In this document: positions 55,467 to 64,000 of the stretch, in pieces | How positions within the stretch are numbered: the first letter of the stretch is position 1 | Layout: the number at the start of each line of letters is the position of its first letter | NCBI GenBank assembly: GCA_917880885.1 | Contig: OU862919.1 | Span: 13,658,001-13,722,000 of the forward strand | DNA length: 64,000 nt | Direction: 5' to 3' | Origin: Limnephilus marmoratus | Lineage: Eukaryota > Arthropoda > Insecta > Trichoptera > Limnephilidae | Made by a program: the position numbers and the translations under genes | Notes under the pieces: generated by a model | What the model was told of the DNA's origin: nothing | Databases searched by the model: none | Seen by the model: the letters and a program-made list of their open reading frames with translations, nothing else

Positions 55467-56061
55467 GGGTGAAATGCAGATCCCGCCAATGTGGGGGATT
55501 TTAATAAAAACGCACTTTCTATAGATGAGAAAAGTGTGGAAAAGTTGAATAAAAAAGAAATTAAGGTGCGCTTGGCAAAATTGAGGGAGATACAGCCGTT
55601 TAAAGAATGAATAAAATGACACTTCGCGAACTTATACTACGCCATTTTGTTTCTAATATGTTGGTATCTCAGACTTGCTTTACGAAGGTTGATACGATTG
55701 TAGCTAACTTCGTGTGATATACACGTAATTATGAAAAACAGAATTAATAATGGTCACAAACCATGTTACACGAACCTGGCGTAGCCACTAAACTACTTGA
55801 AAACTGGGATGTTTTTCTTGCGTTGACGCGAGTAGGCGTTATAAAGGGGCACAAACCATGTTACATTGTAACAGATTTAGAGGACGATTACGAGTGCTAC
55901 CAACTTTAAGGTAATATTTAGTTTTCAAAATGGCTGACAGTATCGGTTCACGAAGTGTCATTTTATTCATACTTTAAACGGCTGTATCTCCCTCAATTTT
56001 GCCATCTAGAAAGTGCATTTTTATTAAAATCCCCCACATTGGCGGGATCTGCATTCCTCCC
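55467..56061. mobile_element. Palindromic MITE, 8-bp TSD (copy 3)
   Basis: 595 bp. Ends gggtgaaatgcagatcccgc and, mirrored, gggaggaatgcagatcccgc; perfect duplication atcatttt (55459-55466 and 56062-56069). It is itself nested within a second inverted repeat (ataaccatccgttcgttac at about 55433 and its mirror near 56127-56148). In RNF25 intron 2. Confidence 0.85.
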
Positions 56062-56346
56062 ATCATTTTTAACAAGTATTCGGTCTACCGCCAAAGCAAT
56101 GTAAAAATAGTATCAAGTAATAGTAGTAACGAACGGATGGTTATAACTCCGGCCCTTAGTTAACCCAAATTAAGAACCTAACAACCTGTTTTGTGGATGT
56201 AAATAGTTGCTTCTTGTAGCAATTGTTGAAACGAAGTATAATTTCCACAATCTGTGCGTAAAAGCGGGGCGGTTAGGGGAATAATTACAATAATAAGTTC
56301 CGACACGGCAAGATGAGACTAATTGTGCAATTTTTAATTTATTTAC

Positions 56347-56653
56347 CTCGATCAATTCAAAGACAACAGACTGTCCAATACATTCCAGAAGCTTTAGGTG
56401 GATTTGCTTCATGATGGACTCCACAATGGAGTCATCCAAACCTCGGGGACTTCTCAATTTAACGCTGGGACTCGTGTCGGGGTACTCCGGAGTCAGGGTC
56501 ACTTCTAACGTCACGCAAACGTATTGCAAATCAGTGTCATCTCCTGTAGAAGGGTGGACCACAGTCTCCACCATGTATGGCCTGTCCCCGTCACAATGAA
56601 TTGTCACATCGTCTAATAAAATAGCTTCTAACGCCTCTATTTCATCCGTAATC
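56347..56653 (-). CDS. RNF25: RNF25 exon 2 (RWD domain)
   Basis: The acceptor ttttttcag precedes 56653; its first base completes Arg8. Donor gtaaat at 56346, phase 0. Residues 9-110 form an RWD domain: EIEALEAILLDDV, then YVCVTLEVTLTPEYPDTSP with the YP--P motif, then LRSPRGLDDSIVESIMKQI and the final helix ending VVFELIE. RWD domains bind partner proteins and resemble E2 folds. The order RWD then RING is that of RNF25 (also RNF14), but the RING type and tail exclude RNF14. Confidence 0.95.
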
Positions 56654-56760
56654 CTGAAAAAATTAAAACAGAGTTCAGCTTTCATTCAAGACTTTTATTG
56701 ACAATATTGTCTGGGATGAAGAAATGACTTATTGAGAAAACGTCCAATTAAATCACGTAC

Positions 56761-56783
56761 CTTTCGTCAACACTACTTGACAT
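56761..56783 (-). CDS. RNF25: RNF25 exon 1 (start codon)
   Basis: ATG at 56783 reads MSSSVDE plus AG; donor gtacgtg at 56760. The split codon AG|G (Arg8) and a 107-base intron join it to exon 2. A short Ser/acidic N-terminus before the RWD domain is normal for the family. Confidence 0.85.
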
Positions 56784-58222
56784 GTTAATATTATGATTGT
56801 TATCTACAGCAAAAGCTAATCCCGCGAACTTTACAGCGCAATGCAGATGCAAATTTGCAGAAATCGTCCGTCAGCTGGCAAATTGACAATATCGATTTGG
56901 TTGCATTTGGCCAGAAACGACCGCCGTGAAGTTTGTCGCAGTTCTAGGAAAAGTGAAAGAAGATGTGTTCCGTAAAAGCGTACAACTCAAAAGATAAACG
57001 CAATTAAATCTTGCAAAGATCCTACTCGATTTGTTAAAATTATTATACAGCCATAAAACAAGGGGAACTTTTGAATTCATCAATAAATCGTAGTTATTCT
57101 GTTTGACAAAAACGCAATTAAAGTCTAGAAGCGAACAAAGCAAAGGATAAATCTATAAACGAAAGGGCTTTCAATATAAACAAAAAACCCTCTTTGAAAA
57201 ATATGTACCGACGAAATAATATGATAGGAAAAATAAAGGTAAAAAAGGAGAAACCGACAATTAATGTAACGAGAAAGTGATTTTTTTTCGGTATTAAATA
57301 ATTATTTTTTGTTCAAGATACAATGAAAAGTTTTCGAATAGATTTTTTTCTTCTTTTTATGCCTCTTTCTCTTCTACGGTAGATAGATTACCATAGTTCT
57401 CGAAATTCCTTCAACCTGGACATTCGTCCCCTACTATTCATGATAAAACTAACAGAAGTCCCCGGCGTTGTCCGTGCTTTACACAGAGTTTATTGAAATC
57501 TAATGTAAACACTTTTTCTCTTGTTTTGAAAGTCAGATGTGCAAATTTTTCATCAGTTTCAAAATAATGCAGTAGATTTGCATACAATTCAAATCCACGC
57601 CGCGAGGTGTCTTCATTCCATAAAATTAATGGGGACAGCGTGAATTTTGACGATATACTATTTTGAGAATTATCTTGATTATCATGATTAAAATGTAATT
57701 TTATAATTCATCATAGTCGTGGGTCAAACATGATTCTGTTAGAAGTAATTTAAATTTGGGTTGACTTCGAAGGCTTGTCTCGTTAATTTTTATTTTATTT
57801 CACATCATCATCATCATCATTACATAGTATAAAATGAAGTCGCTCAAAATGTATGTGCGCGTTAATCTTTTAAACTACGCAACGGATTTTCATACGGTTT
57901 TCACCAATAGATAGAGTGATTGAAGAGGAATATGTAATACATGTAAATTATATTAGAGTAAAGCCGAGAAATTTAAAGAAAACATATTTTTGTGTGATTT
58001 AAAACGGCTGGCAGGCCGTACTATAGTCACTTTTGAAATTCGTTCTACGAAAGAAATTGGAAAATAGATGTCCTAGAGTAAGTAGGTATTTGATTTTCCC
58101 TTTTCAACTATCCAGTGTTGCATTGCAAGCATTGTATAATTAGTGGCGAGTTAATTAGTTTATATGTATAATACATGCTTATCATAGTAGAGAAAAGCCG
58201 ATAAATTCAAATATTCAATTCA
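56784..58222. other. RNF25 upstream region and spacer
   Basis: No gene. A tatcgatt motif (56891-56898), a one-base variant of the insect DRE site, lies about 110 bases upstream of the RNF25 start. A (cat)n microsatellite is at about 57805-57820. Confidence 0.35.
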
Positions 58223-58425
58223 GGCAGCGGGCAGCGGGCAGCGGGCAGCGGGCAGCGGGCAGCGGGCAGCGGGCAGCGGGCAGCGGGCAGCGGGCAGCGG
58301 GCAGCGGGCAGCGGGCAGCGGGCAGCGGGCAGCGGGCAGCGGGCAGCGGGCAGCGGGCAGCGGGCAGCGGGCAGCGGGCAGCGGGCAGCGGGCAGCGGGC
58401 AGCGGGCAGCGGGCAGCGGGCAGCT
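58223..58425. repeat. (ggcagcg)n heptamer array, 29 copies
   Basis: Twenty-nine near-perfect copies of a 7-bp unit (ggcagcg), so the plus strand has a ggg run every seven bases, matching the G3-N4 quadruplex rule. Because 21 is divisible by 3 and 7, both long frames on the minus strand are the repeat PAARCPL and not genes. Confidence 0.97.
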
Positions 58426-58689
58426 GGCAAGCGGGTGGTGTAGATTTTATAAAGATTGGGTAATGGCGTTGTGTTTCGTTAGCCACAACAACGTGTGGCC
58501 GGGTCTGCTAGTATATATATTTTTTTTTATGAAATAGGTCTTCTTGCTTTCCTTGTACACATATTTTTTAGATCTACATATTTTTTTTTATTTAATTATT
58601 TTATACATTATGATTTTTTTACTGTCTGGAAAATAAAGAGTAAAATATGTTTTTTTTTAAACTACAATATTATTTGTTCATATTATTGT

Positions 58690-58998
58690 GTACTATGTAC
58701 GCGCATAACATCGGAACGACAGCACCAAATTGGATAATTCTTTTTTTTGTGTTCGTTATTGTCAGGACAAGGTTTGTGTAAACTAATGGTGAGCTTTGGC
58801 ATTATCAAGTTTGTATAAAAGAATTGCAACAGGTGGCGTGCGCATGGCGGCATGGGTTCGCGGGAGGAGGGGAACCCGGGACGCGGGAGAGGAAGGGGAG
58901 GCGGAAGAGGAATGGGACGAATGGGAAAGGACACGCAGAGAGAAACAATTTCTGTATTAAATGGCATAGCAACGCATGCCGGGTACCAGCTGGTATGA
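58690..58998 (-). repeat. C/T-tract dispersed repeat, inverted copy
   Basis: Read on the minus strand: tagctggtacccggcatgcg (from about 58995), ctatgccatttaatacag, a pyrimidine block to about 58860, then cgcacgccacctgttgcaat and ccaaatt-like end near 58735. Confidence 0.65.
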
Positions 58999-59119
58999 TA
59001 TAATTTTATTGAAGTAAAAAGTTACAAAATTTCACTTCCGGATATGTGCTGGAATATTTTTTGAAAGCCTTTGTTAATTTGGAGAGAAATGTTTATTATT
59101 AATTCATTTCTATTTTTGG

Positions 59120-59489
59120 GGAGTTTGGAGACCTGTGTGTGTCGTGAATGCATATTGGAGTTTGGAGACCTGTGTGTGTCGTGAATGCATATTGGAGTTT
59201 GGAGACCTGTGTGTGTCGTGAATGCATATTGGAGTTTGGAGACCTGTGTGTGTCGTGAATGCATATTGGAGTTTGGAGACCTGTGTGTGTCGTGAATGCA
59301 TATTGGAGTTTGGAGACCTGTATGTGTCGTGAATGCATATTGGAGTTTGGAGACTTGTGTGTGTCGTGAATGCATATTGGAGTTTGGAGACCTGTGTGTG
59401 TCGTGAATGCATATTGGAGTTTGGAGACCTGTGTGTGTCGTGAATGCATATTGGAGTTTGGAGACCTGTGTGTGTCGTGAATGCATATT
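59120..59489. repeat. 37-bp satellite, ten copies
   Basis: Ten consecutive 37-bp units (ggagtttggagacctgtgtg... ending tgaatgcatatt) with only two or three base changes among them (for example tatgtg in unit 6 and acttgtg in unit 7). Period 37 is 1 mod 3, so all three minus frames are open: the apparent proteins are artefacts. Confidence 0.97.
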
Positions 59490-60355
59490 ATTATTTAATT
59501 TTTAATTATACTAACTTATATTATTAACATAATTTTCCGCTTTGTCTTTTTCTAAAAACATTTTTAGTAGGTACCGAGCGACTTGAGTTTTGAAAATGTA
59601 TGTAAAAATGTACCAATGAAAATTTCATCGCTCTTAGTTTAGGATGATCCAGGAAATGAACATTTTGTACAAAATATGTGTATTTTATTTTGCAAAGCTT
59701 GGACACAAATATTTTAAATAAGTATTCATTTTTCATCATTTAATTTTCCACATAATACAATAAAATTATAACCGCAAAGGAGATAATTAGGAGATTTTAA
59801 ACTTTAAAGCAGTTTTTAGGGTTTGATTTTTTTCTAAGCTTACAATAAAATCATTGTTTAAAAAAAATTGAACAAAATCGTCTATTTTTTTAAGTCAATT
59901 TTCACGTTCTGTGAATGTTCTATTCTTGTTCTGTATTTATTTCAGTTTTATGAAGCAACTCCTGTAATGATAATACTCGTAACAGAACTTGAATAGAACT
60001 TACACAAAGTGCGTGAAAAGTACTTAACTTTAAAAAAAATTGTGAATTTTTAAAAATTTTTGAAACAACCCATTTTAATAAAAAAAAACTTGATTATTTC
60101 AAAGGTTAAGGCATTTAAAATATTTCGGAGCGATCTAATTTTAAAACCAAAATCAGATGATTTTGCGTTGTTAATGGTGCACACCGTTCAGGAGCTGGAT
60201 ATACACGGCCAACAAATCCGAAAATCACTGAATAATAAAAAATAAATGCTAATTTCAATACCATGTGGTTTTATTTTAGAGGTAAAGGAACTTTTGGGGA
60301 ATTTGGAAATCTATTGTGGGTATTTTGGTGACCTTGTGTTTTAAATATATTTACA
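59490..60355. other. AT-rich spacer
   Basis: No gene recognised; a 61-codon plus frame at 60060 has no recognisable similarity. Confidence 0.4.
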
Positions 60356-60359
60356 ACAA

Positions 60360-60690
60360 TTTGGGAGGCGGGATTGGGTACCGCCGCACCGGGAACCTTT
60401 ATTGGATAACCAACACCTCTGCCATAGGTCACCCCAAGTGGTTCGCCGCGTTTGGTGATTTAGCAGGGGTGCCCGGGTTCATGGGGTGAGGTTTGTCTAG
60501 GTATTGGAGGCGGATGACCAGGACACACTGAACCCCAGATTCCTACCCACCCCTTAAACCCCTTTTCCTTCCCAGAACTCTCCTCTCCTTCCTTTCCCCA
60601 AAAAAACCCTCCACACAGCATCCCCAAAGATGACATAGGCTGTGAGGGAAATTATTTTCCTCAGGGCCTCCTGTGTGGAGCTCTCCACAG
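60360..60690 (+). repeat. SINE-like element (copy 4) with LINE tail
   Basis: Starts gggaggcgggattgggtacc, continues with ttattggataaccaacacct and gcaggggtgcccgggttcat and ends with ccctccacacagcatcccca, the 3' stem-loop and ctcctgtgtggag (60683). Best full copy of the family. Confidence 0.6.
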
Positions 60691-60861
60691 CGGGCTATTT
60701 TGACATTTTTGCAAATAATGTGCAGGCGCGAACAGAGATGTTCACACATGCTTGCTTAGAGGCTTAGGTACCTTCCACCCGAAAATCCAATGAGCATGCT
60801 CATTAATCAAAAGGCTGGTGATTTGTTGATCTTTGGCTTCAAATGAGCAAGTGTGTCCGTA

Positions 60862-61183
60862 CAGTGGCGTAGCTAGCATGGGTGGCACCCGGGCGGATAA
60901 TGTGGTGTCACCACCCCCCCAATTTCGACTTCACAAATGTGTAGAAAATTGGTCCGGTTCTGGGGGGAGGGGGGGGGGGGGGGTGACTAGAGAATTTCAG
61001 AAATAGGCTATTCCCCGTTTTCTGACATTCCACGAGGAGCCATAGAGTTACGAAAATATAAATAACACCATATTCAATATTTTTGTGACAATATCCTTCG
61101 TAATTTTTTTCCACGGTCGGGTGTAGTGTCACCCCCCGTCGGGTGGCACCCGGGACTTTCCCCCCCCCACCCTTATGCTACTG
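60862..61183. mobile_element. hAT MITE upstream of the esterase gene
   Basis: Ends cagtggcgtagctagcatg and, at the right, ttatgctactg, flanked by a perfect 8-bp duplication, tgtccgta (60854-60861 and 61184-61191). ggtggcacccgggc is repeated near both ends. 322 bp. It stands about 300 bases before the esterase start codon. Confidence 0.85.
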
Positions 61184-61391
61184 TGTCCGTAGCATAAGGG
61201 TGTTGTGTTAGGTATTATCAGAGCTTTGGTTCCTTGGCGCCTTGGCAAGTCGGCATTCGGAGCGGACTACCATGGGACTACTCCAATTGCGCCTGCACAG
61301 CACAGCACCGGCTCTGGCGCAAAGATAACTGTTATCTTGAGGTGTTTACAATGGAGATACGAGTAGGTATCATGTAATAATAGTTTTATGC

Positions 61392-61400
61392 AATCAGTTC
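61392..61400 (+). promoter_or_regulatory. Possible initiator of the esterase gene
   Basis: aatcagttc contains TCAGT, the arthropod initiator core, about 85 bases before the chosen ATG. No TATA box is evident. Transcription starting here would exclude the upstream in-frame ATG at 61388. Confidence 0.35.
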
Positions 61401-61480
61401 ACAGTTCATTCGTGTCAGAGCAGCCGGTCGGTCGGTTAATAAATCGATTCACTTTAAAAGTTAAATTACATATATTTTTA

Positions 61481-61693
61481 ATGTTGTATTTCAGCATAAT
61501 TTTTGCGGTTTTCTGCGCCTTGTCGTGTGACGCCAGGAGATTTATAAATGGCGAAGATGGTGAAGAAATTCGCCTGGAGATCGAGCAGGGAAAGCTAGTT
61601 GGAGAGTGGAGGACTTCTTTTGGGGGCCGGACATACGGGGCCTTCGAAGGAATCCCTTACGCAAAGCCCCCAGTGGGCGAAAGAAGATTTAAG
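61481..61693 (+). CDS. Carboxylesterase, first coding exon
   Basis: From ATG 61481: a hydrophobic signal peptide (MLYFSIIFAVFCALSCDA) and the N-terminus of a type-B carboxylesterase, with a GKLVGEWRTSFGGRTYGAFE stretch followed by GIPYAKPPVGERRFK, the family's N-terminal signature (GxxxxxFxGIPYAxPP). Donor gtaagat follows 61693, phase 0 (71 codons). An upstream in-frame ATG (61388) would put 31 polar residues before the signal peptide, so the later start is preferred. The serine/histidine/glutamate triad is in exons beyond the window. Insect members hydrolyse dietary or xenobiotic esters, juvenile hormone or pheromones; which one cannot be told here. Confidence 0.85.
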
Positions 61694-61699
61694 GTAAGA

Positions 61700-62447
61700 T
61701 ATTAAAAGCGATTAACATTTATTTGAAGATACTAATAAACACTCAACATATTTTGGGTTGGTTAGATGGAAATGCCACCCGGCAATGTCTCCCTTCCGAT
61801 TAAAAAAACGACAAACCCATGTTCCTCCTACTTCCATCATACTAGCCGGGAAGATGTTGCATATGATTGTTGTTAACATTGGATTGAACTTCTGGGCGAG
61901 AACCTGACGCATTTAAACTGCATTTTAAAACAAAAAACAAATTTCAACAAACATAAACTATCACTAATAGACCAGTTAGACGCAAGCTTAAAAAAAAAAA
62001 AAACTCCGATAGTAAACACAAGCTTTGGACATAGACACCATAAATACCAGGCAATAAAAGCATGCAACAATCTTTCACTTTATACAAAAAATGAGGAAAA
62101 CAAAACAAAAAATTCACGTACAACATTAAAAGTTGGATTAATGAACAAAAAACGCAATATTGCAAAAAATTTATAACTTAAAAGAATAAAACGACAATTA
62201 TAAATAACACATCATTAGGTATATACAATCGTAACTCTTAATATATGTCGATGTATTTTATTAAAAATTATTACTTCATCTTATTGCATTTTGTAATGTA
62301 AAATGGGGGTCTCTGGCCACGCAGAGAGGTAAATATTATCAAATTATGTTGTAAAATGTAAGTAATAACTTACAATAGTACCAAAATAAGGAAACAAATA
62401 AAATTTGTATTCTCGGATACTAACCGATCACTACTATCGTGTAATGT
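61700..62447 (+). pseudogene. LINE RT C-terminus in esterase intron 1
   Basis: From about 61920 the plus strand gives RRKLKKKKTPIVNTSFGHRH, HKYQAIKACNNLSLYTKNEE and LKVGLMNKKRNIAKNL with stops, the same class as 23104 and 25520. The 3' UTR ends near 62405. Confidence 0.5.
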
Positions 62448-62455
62448 TATATCAG

Positions 62456-63228
62456 CAGGGCCGGATCTACGAAATCTGGCGCCCTGTGCAGTAGGTACCG
62501 ATGGCGCCCCCCCCCCCCCCTACATTTTTATTTTGATTAAAAATTCGTTCACCCCAATTTTATTTTTTATTTTTATTTATTTTATTTTTTTTACACTAAT
62601 TTATCAAATAATATCAAGACATATATATAAAGGGTGTAACTTTTCCAAGTGACCTGGCGGTAGCTCTCACACTCGTTCTCATGGCAACGTACAACACAAG
62701 AATAGCATCTACAGCTTCTGACTAGCAACAGGCAGTCCCGACGAGAGACAGAGAGCAGTGATAATAAGAATATAACCTCAAATTTGTACCTTGCATTTCC
62801 CCTTTGTTAAGCGAACAAACACTACACACTGACGTATGGTATCAACGGCTTACGAACAAAAATACCGTGTTGTGATTGGTTATTGAATTTGGATCGCACC
62901 TATTCGTCGTAAAAGACGGTATAAGATATATGGAAAAATAGATCTTACGTTTAAACTAAATATACGGAATTTGTAAAAAAATTCTGTAACTGACTATAAA
63001 TTCGTAAGCCGTTGATACCAACATGATGCATGCGCATTCTATTTCTTTGGAAAGTGTTGATGTTTAGAGCGTAATAATTATTTTGTACTATGGGTAATTT
63101 TTAAACGATGCAGGGAATATTATAACAAAATTTTAATACAAAATTTATTTTCTCACGGCGCGCGGCGCCCCTTCGGAGTTGGCGCCAGGTTTTTGCACGT
63201 TTTTGAAGGTATGGCAGATCCGGCGCTG
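62456..63228. mobile_element. hAT MITE in esterase intron 1
   Basis: Ends cagggccggatctac and, mirrored from the right, cagcgccggatctgc, flanked by a perfect 8-bp duplication, tatatcag (62448-62455 and 63229-63236). 773 bp with a cc-run near the left end and gcgccccttcggagttggcg near the right. Confidence 0.88.
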
Positions 63229-63236
63229 TATATCAG

Positions 63237-64000
63237 TTATATTTAAGTATTTTAAAAGAGTAAATTCATCAGATAATCTCATTAATCCAGCACTATCTGA
63301 GTTAGGGTAAGAGTTTCAAACGAGTTTAAGAAAATTATGTATGTACGGTTGATAAGAAATTACTTTAATAAAAAGATAGAAACAAATATCTTGTCTTGAA
63401 TTAACGTAATAAATTGACTGCAGTACATAAAATTATTATGCGAGAAATTATCAGTGTAGTTTTCAATTTCGGTTATAAATTTTGTGATGTAGTATGTTTT
63501 TATTAAAAATGACATTCACATTAGTTTTATTATTGTTATGGTCACCTGAGTAAATGAGCATAATATTTTTTTGTTCCATGACAACTCGGAATCAACTCAA
63601 CTCATCACCTTTTTGAAAAGTCATTAAAAGCTATGAAAAAAAAGAAAAATAGCCCGTAACCTAACCTACATAACCATTTTTTTAAATATATTTTTTATCA
63701 GATGTCGTGAATTTTCAAAGGAGGTGTTAAGTTGTCCCGGTAAGTAGCTACCAATGGATGACAGTGGATCCGAGGAATGGGCTATTTTTGGAACCAGTTC
63801 CTACTGAATTTATAAAATGGTCACCAACCAAACCGCGTAAAAACCTGCGGAGCGGGTTTTTAACTGCTAGTACGTATAATCACATAAATGTGCACGCATG
63901 CATACGTGTATACATACATGTACACACACATACACCCACCCATACATATATGTTTTTTTTCCTTACGCTTTGACATTATTCGTATGGTTACAGCTTTTCA
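63237..64000. other. Right-end stretch
   Basis: Presumed esterase intron 1. No second exon seen. A CA/TA-rich microsatellite-like tract lies at about 63890-63950. Confidence 0.4.

Noticed and set aside
58215..58486. Two long minus-strand open frames of repeating PAARCPL
   Set aside because: Produced by the 7-bp tandem repeat; no start context, domain or splice evidence.
59022..59486. Three overlapping minus-strand frames of 100-154 codons (HDTHRSPNSN repeats)
   Set aside because: Period 37 is 1 mod 3, so a stop-free unit opens all three frames. The 37-bp array also resembles a CRISPR at first glance, but has no spacers.
61388..61480. 31-residue N-terminal extension of the esterase
   Set aside because: Would bury the signal peptide, and an initiator-like site at 61392 lies after this ATG.

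Overview
This is an AT-rich, intron-bearing, repeat-dense eukaryotic window. The encoded proteins and repeat families point to an arthropod, most likely an insect: a MADF-BESS factor, a carboxylesterase with an arthropod-like initiator, a BEL/Pao element, and many hAT, mariner and piggyBac-like elements. I cannot resolve the order with confidence. Most of the sequence is mobile DNA, often nested two to four deep. Four host genes are threaded through it and can be assembled by matching exon phase.

Gene layout. (1) RFC5, a subunit of the clamp loader, lies on the minus strand. Exons 1-4 are at 19930-19896, 19798-19734, 7864-7737 and 7345-7183, and the rest of the gene lies beyond the left edge. 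(2) A MADF-BESS DNA-binding protein lies on the plus strand, in two exons (22673-22808 and 38680-39173) split by a 15.9-kb intron full of transposons. It is head to head with RFC5. (3) RNF25, a RWD-RING E3 ubiquitin ligase, lies on the minus strand. Its complete five-exon coding region runs from 56783 to 46941 (340 residues), and one intron appears to be GC-AG. (4) The first coding exon of a secreted carboxylesterase is on the plus strand at 61481-61693; the gene continues beyond the right edge.

Mobile DNA, left to right. 1-7.1 kb: LINE, hAT and SINE-like fragments and one copy of a 0.7-kb element with 4-bp target duplications. 7.9-19.7 kb: RFC5 intron 2, which is almost wholly an 11.8-kb foldback element. 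It holds gene-like exon fragments, a LINE, a palindromic MITE and an 8.1-kb hAT element with a near-intact BED/hAT transposase broken by one base in an A run. 20.1-22.3 kb: a SPIN/Charlie-like hAT sitting between the two divergent promoters and carrying a decayed transposase plus a degenerate C2H2 zinc-finger array. 22.8-38.7 kb (MADF intron): a LINE split by a 3.7-kb hAT that itself holds two more LINEs, an R1/LOA-like LINE, and a 5.8-kb BEL/Pao element whose LTRs differ at one site although its polyprotein is multiply deleted. 39-46.4 kb: LINE and mariner remnants, other terminal-inverted-repeat elements and a 67-bp-arm hairpin. 47-56 kb (RNF25 introns): palindromic MITEs and a minisatellite. 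57-64 kb: a 29-copy heptamer array with G-quadruplex potential, a 10-copy 37-bp satellite, SINE-like and hAT MITEs, one of them just upstream of the esterase.

The host genes are not an operon or pathway cluster. The main functional links are the RFC5/MADF divergent pair, which was only about 0.55 kb apart before the hAT insertion, and the repeated pattern of small ancestral introns inflated by nested insertions.
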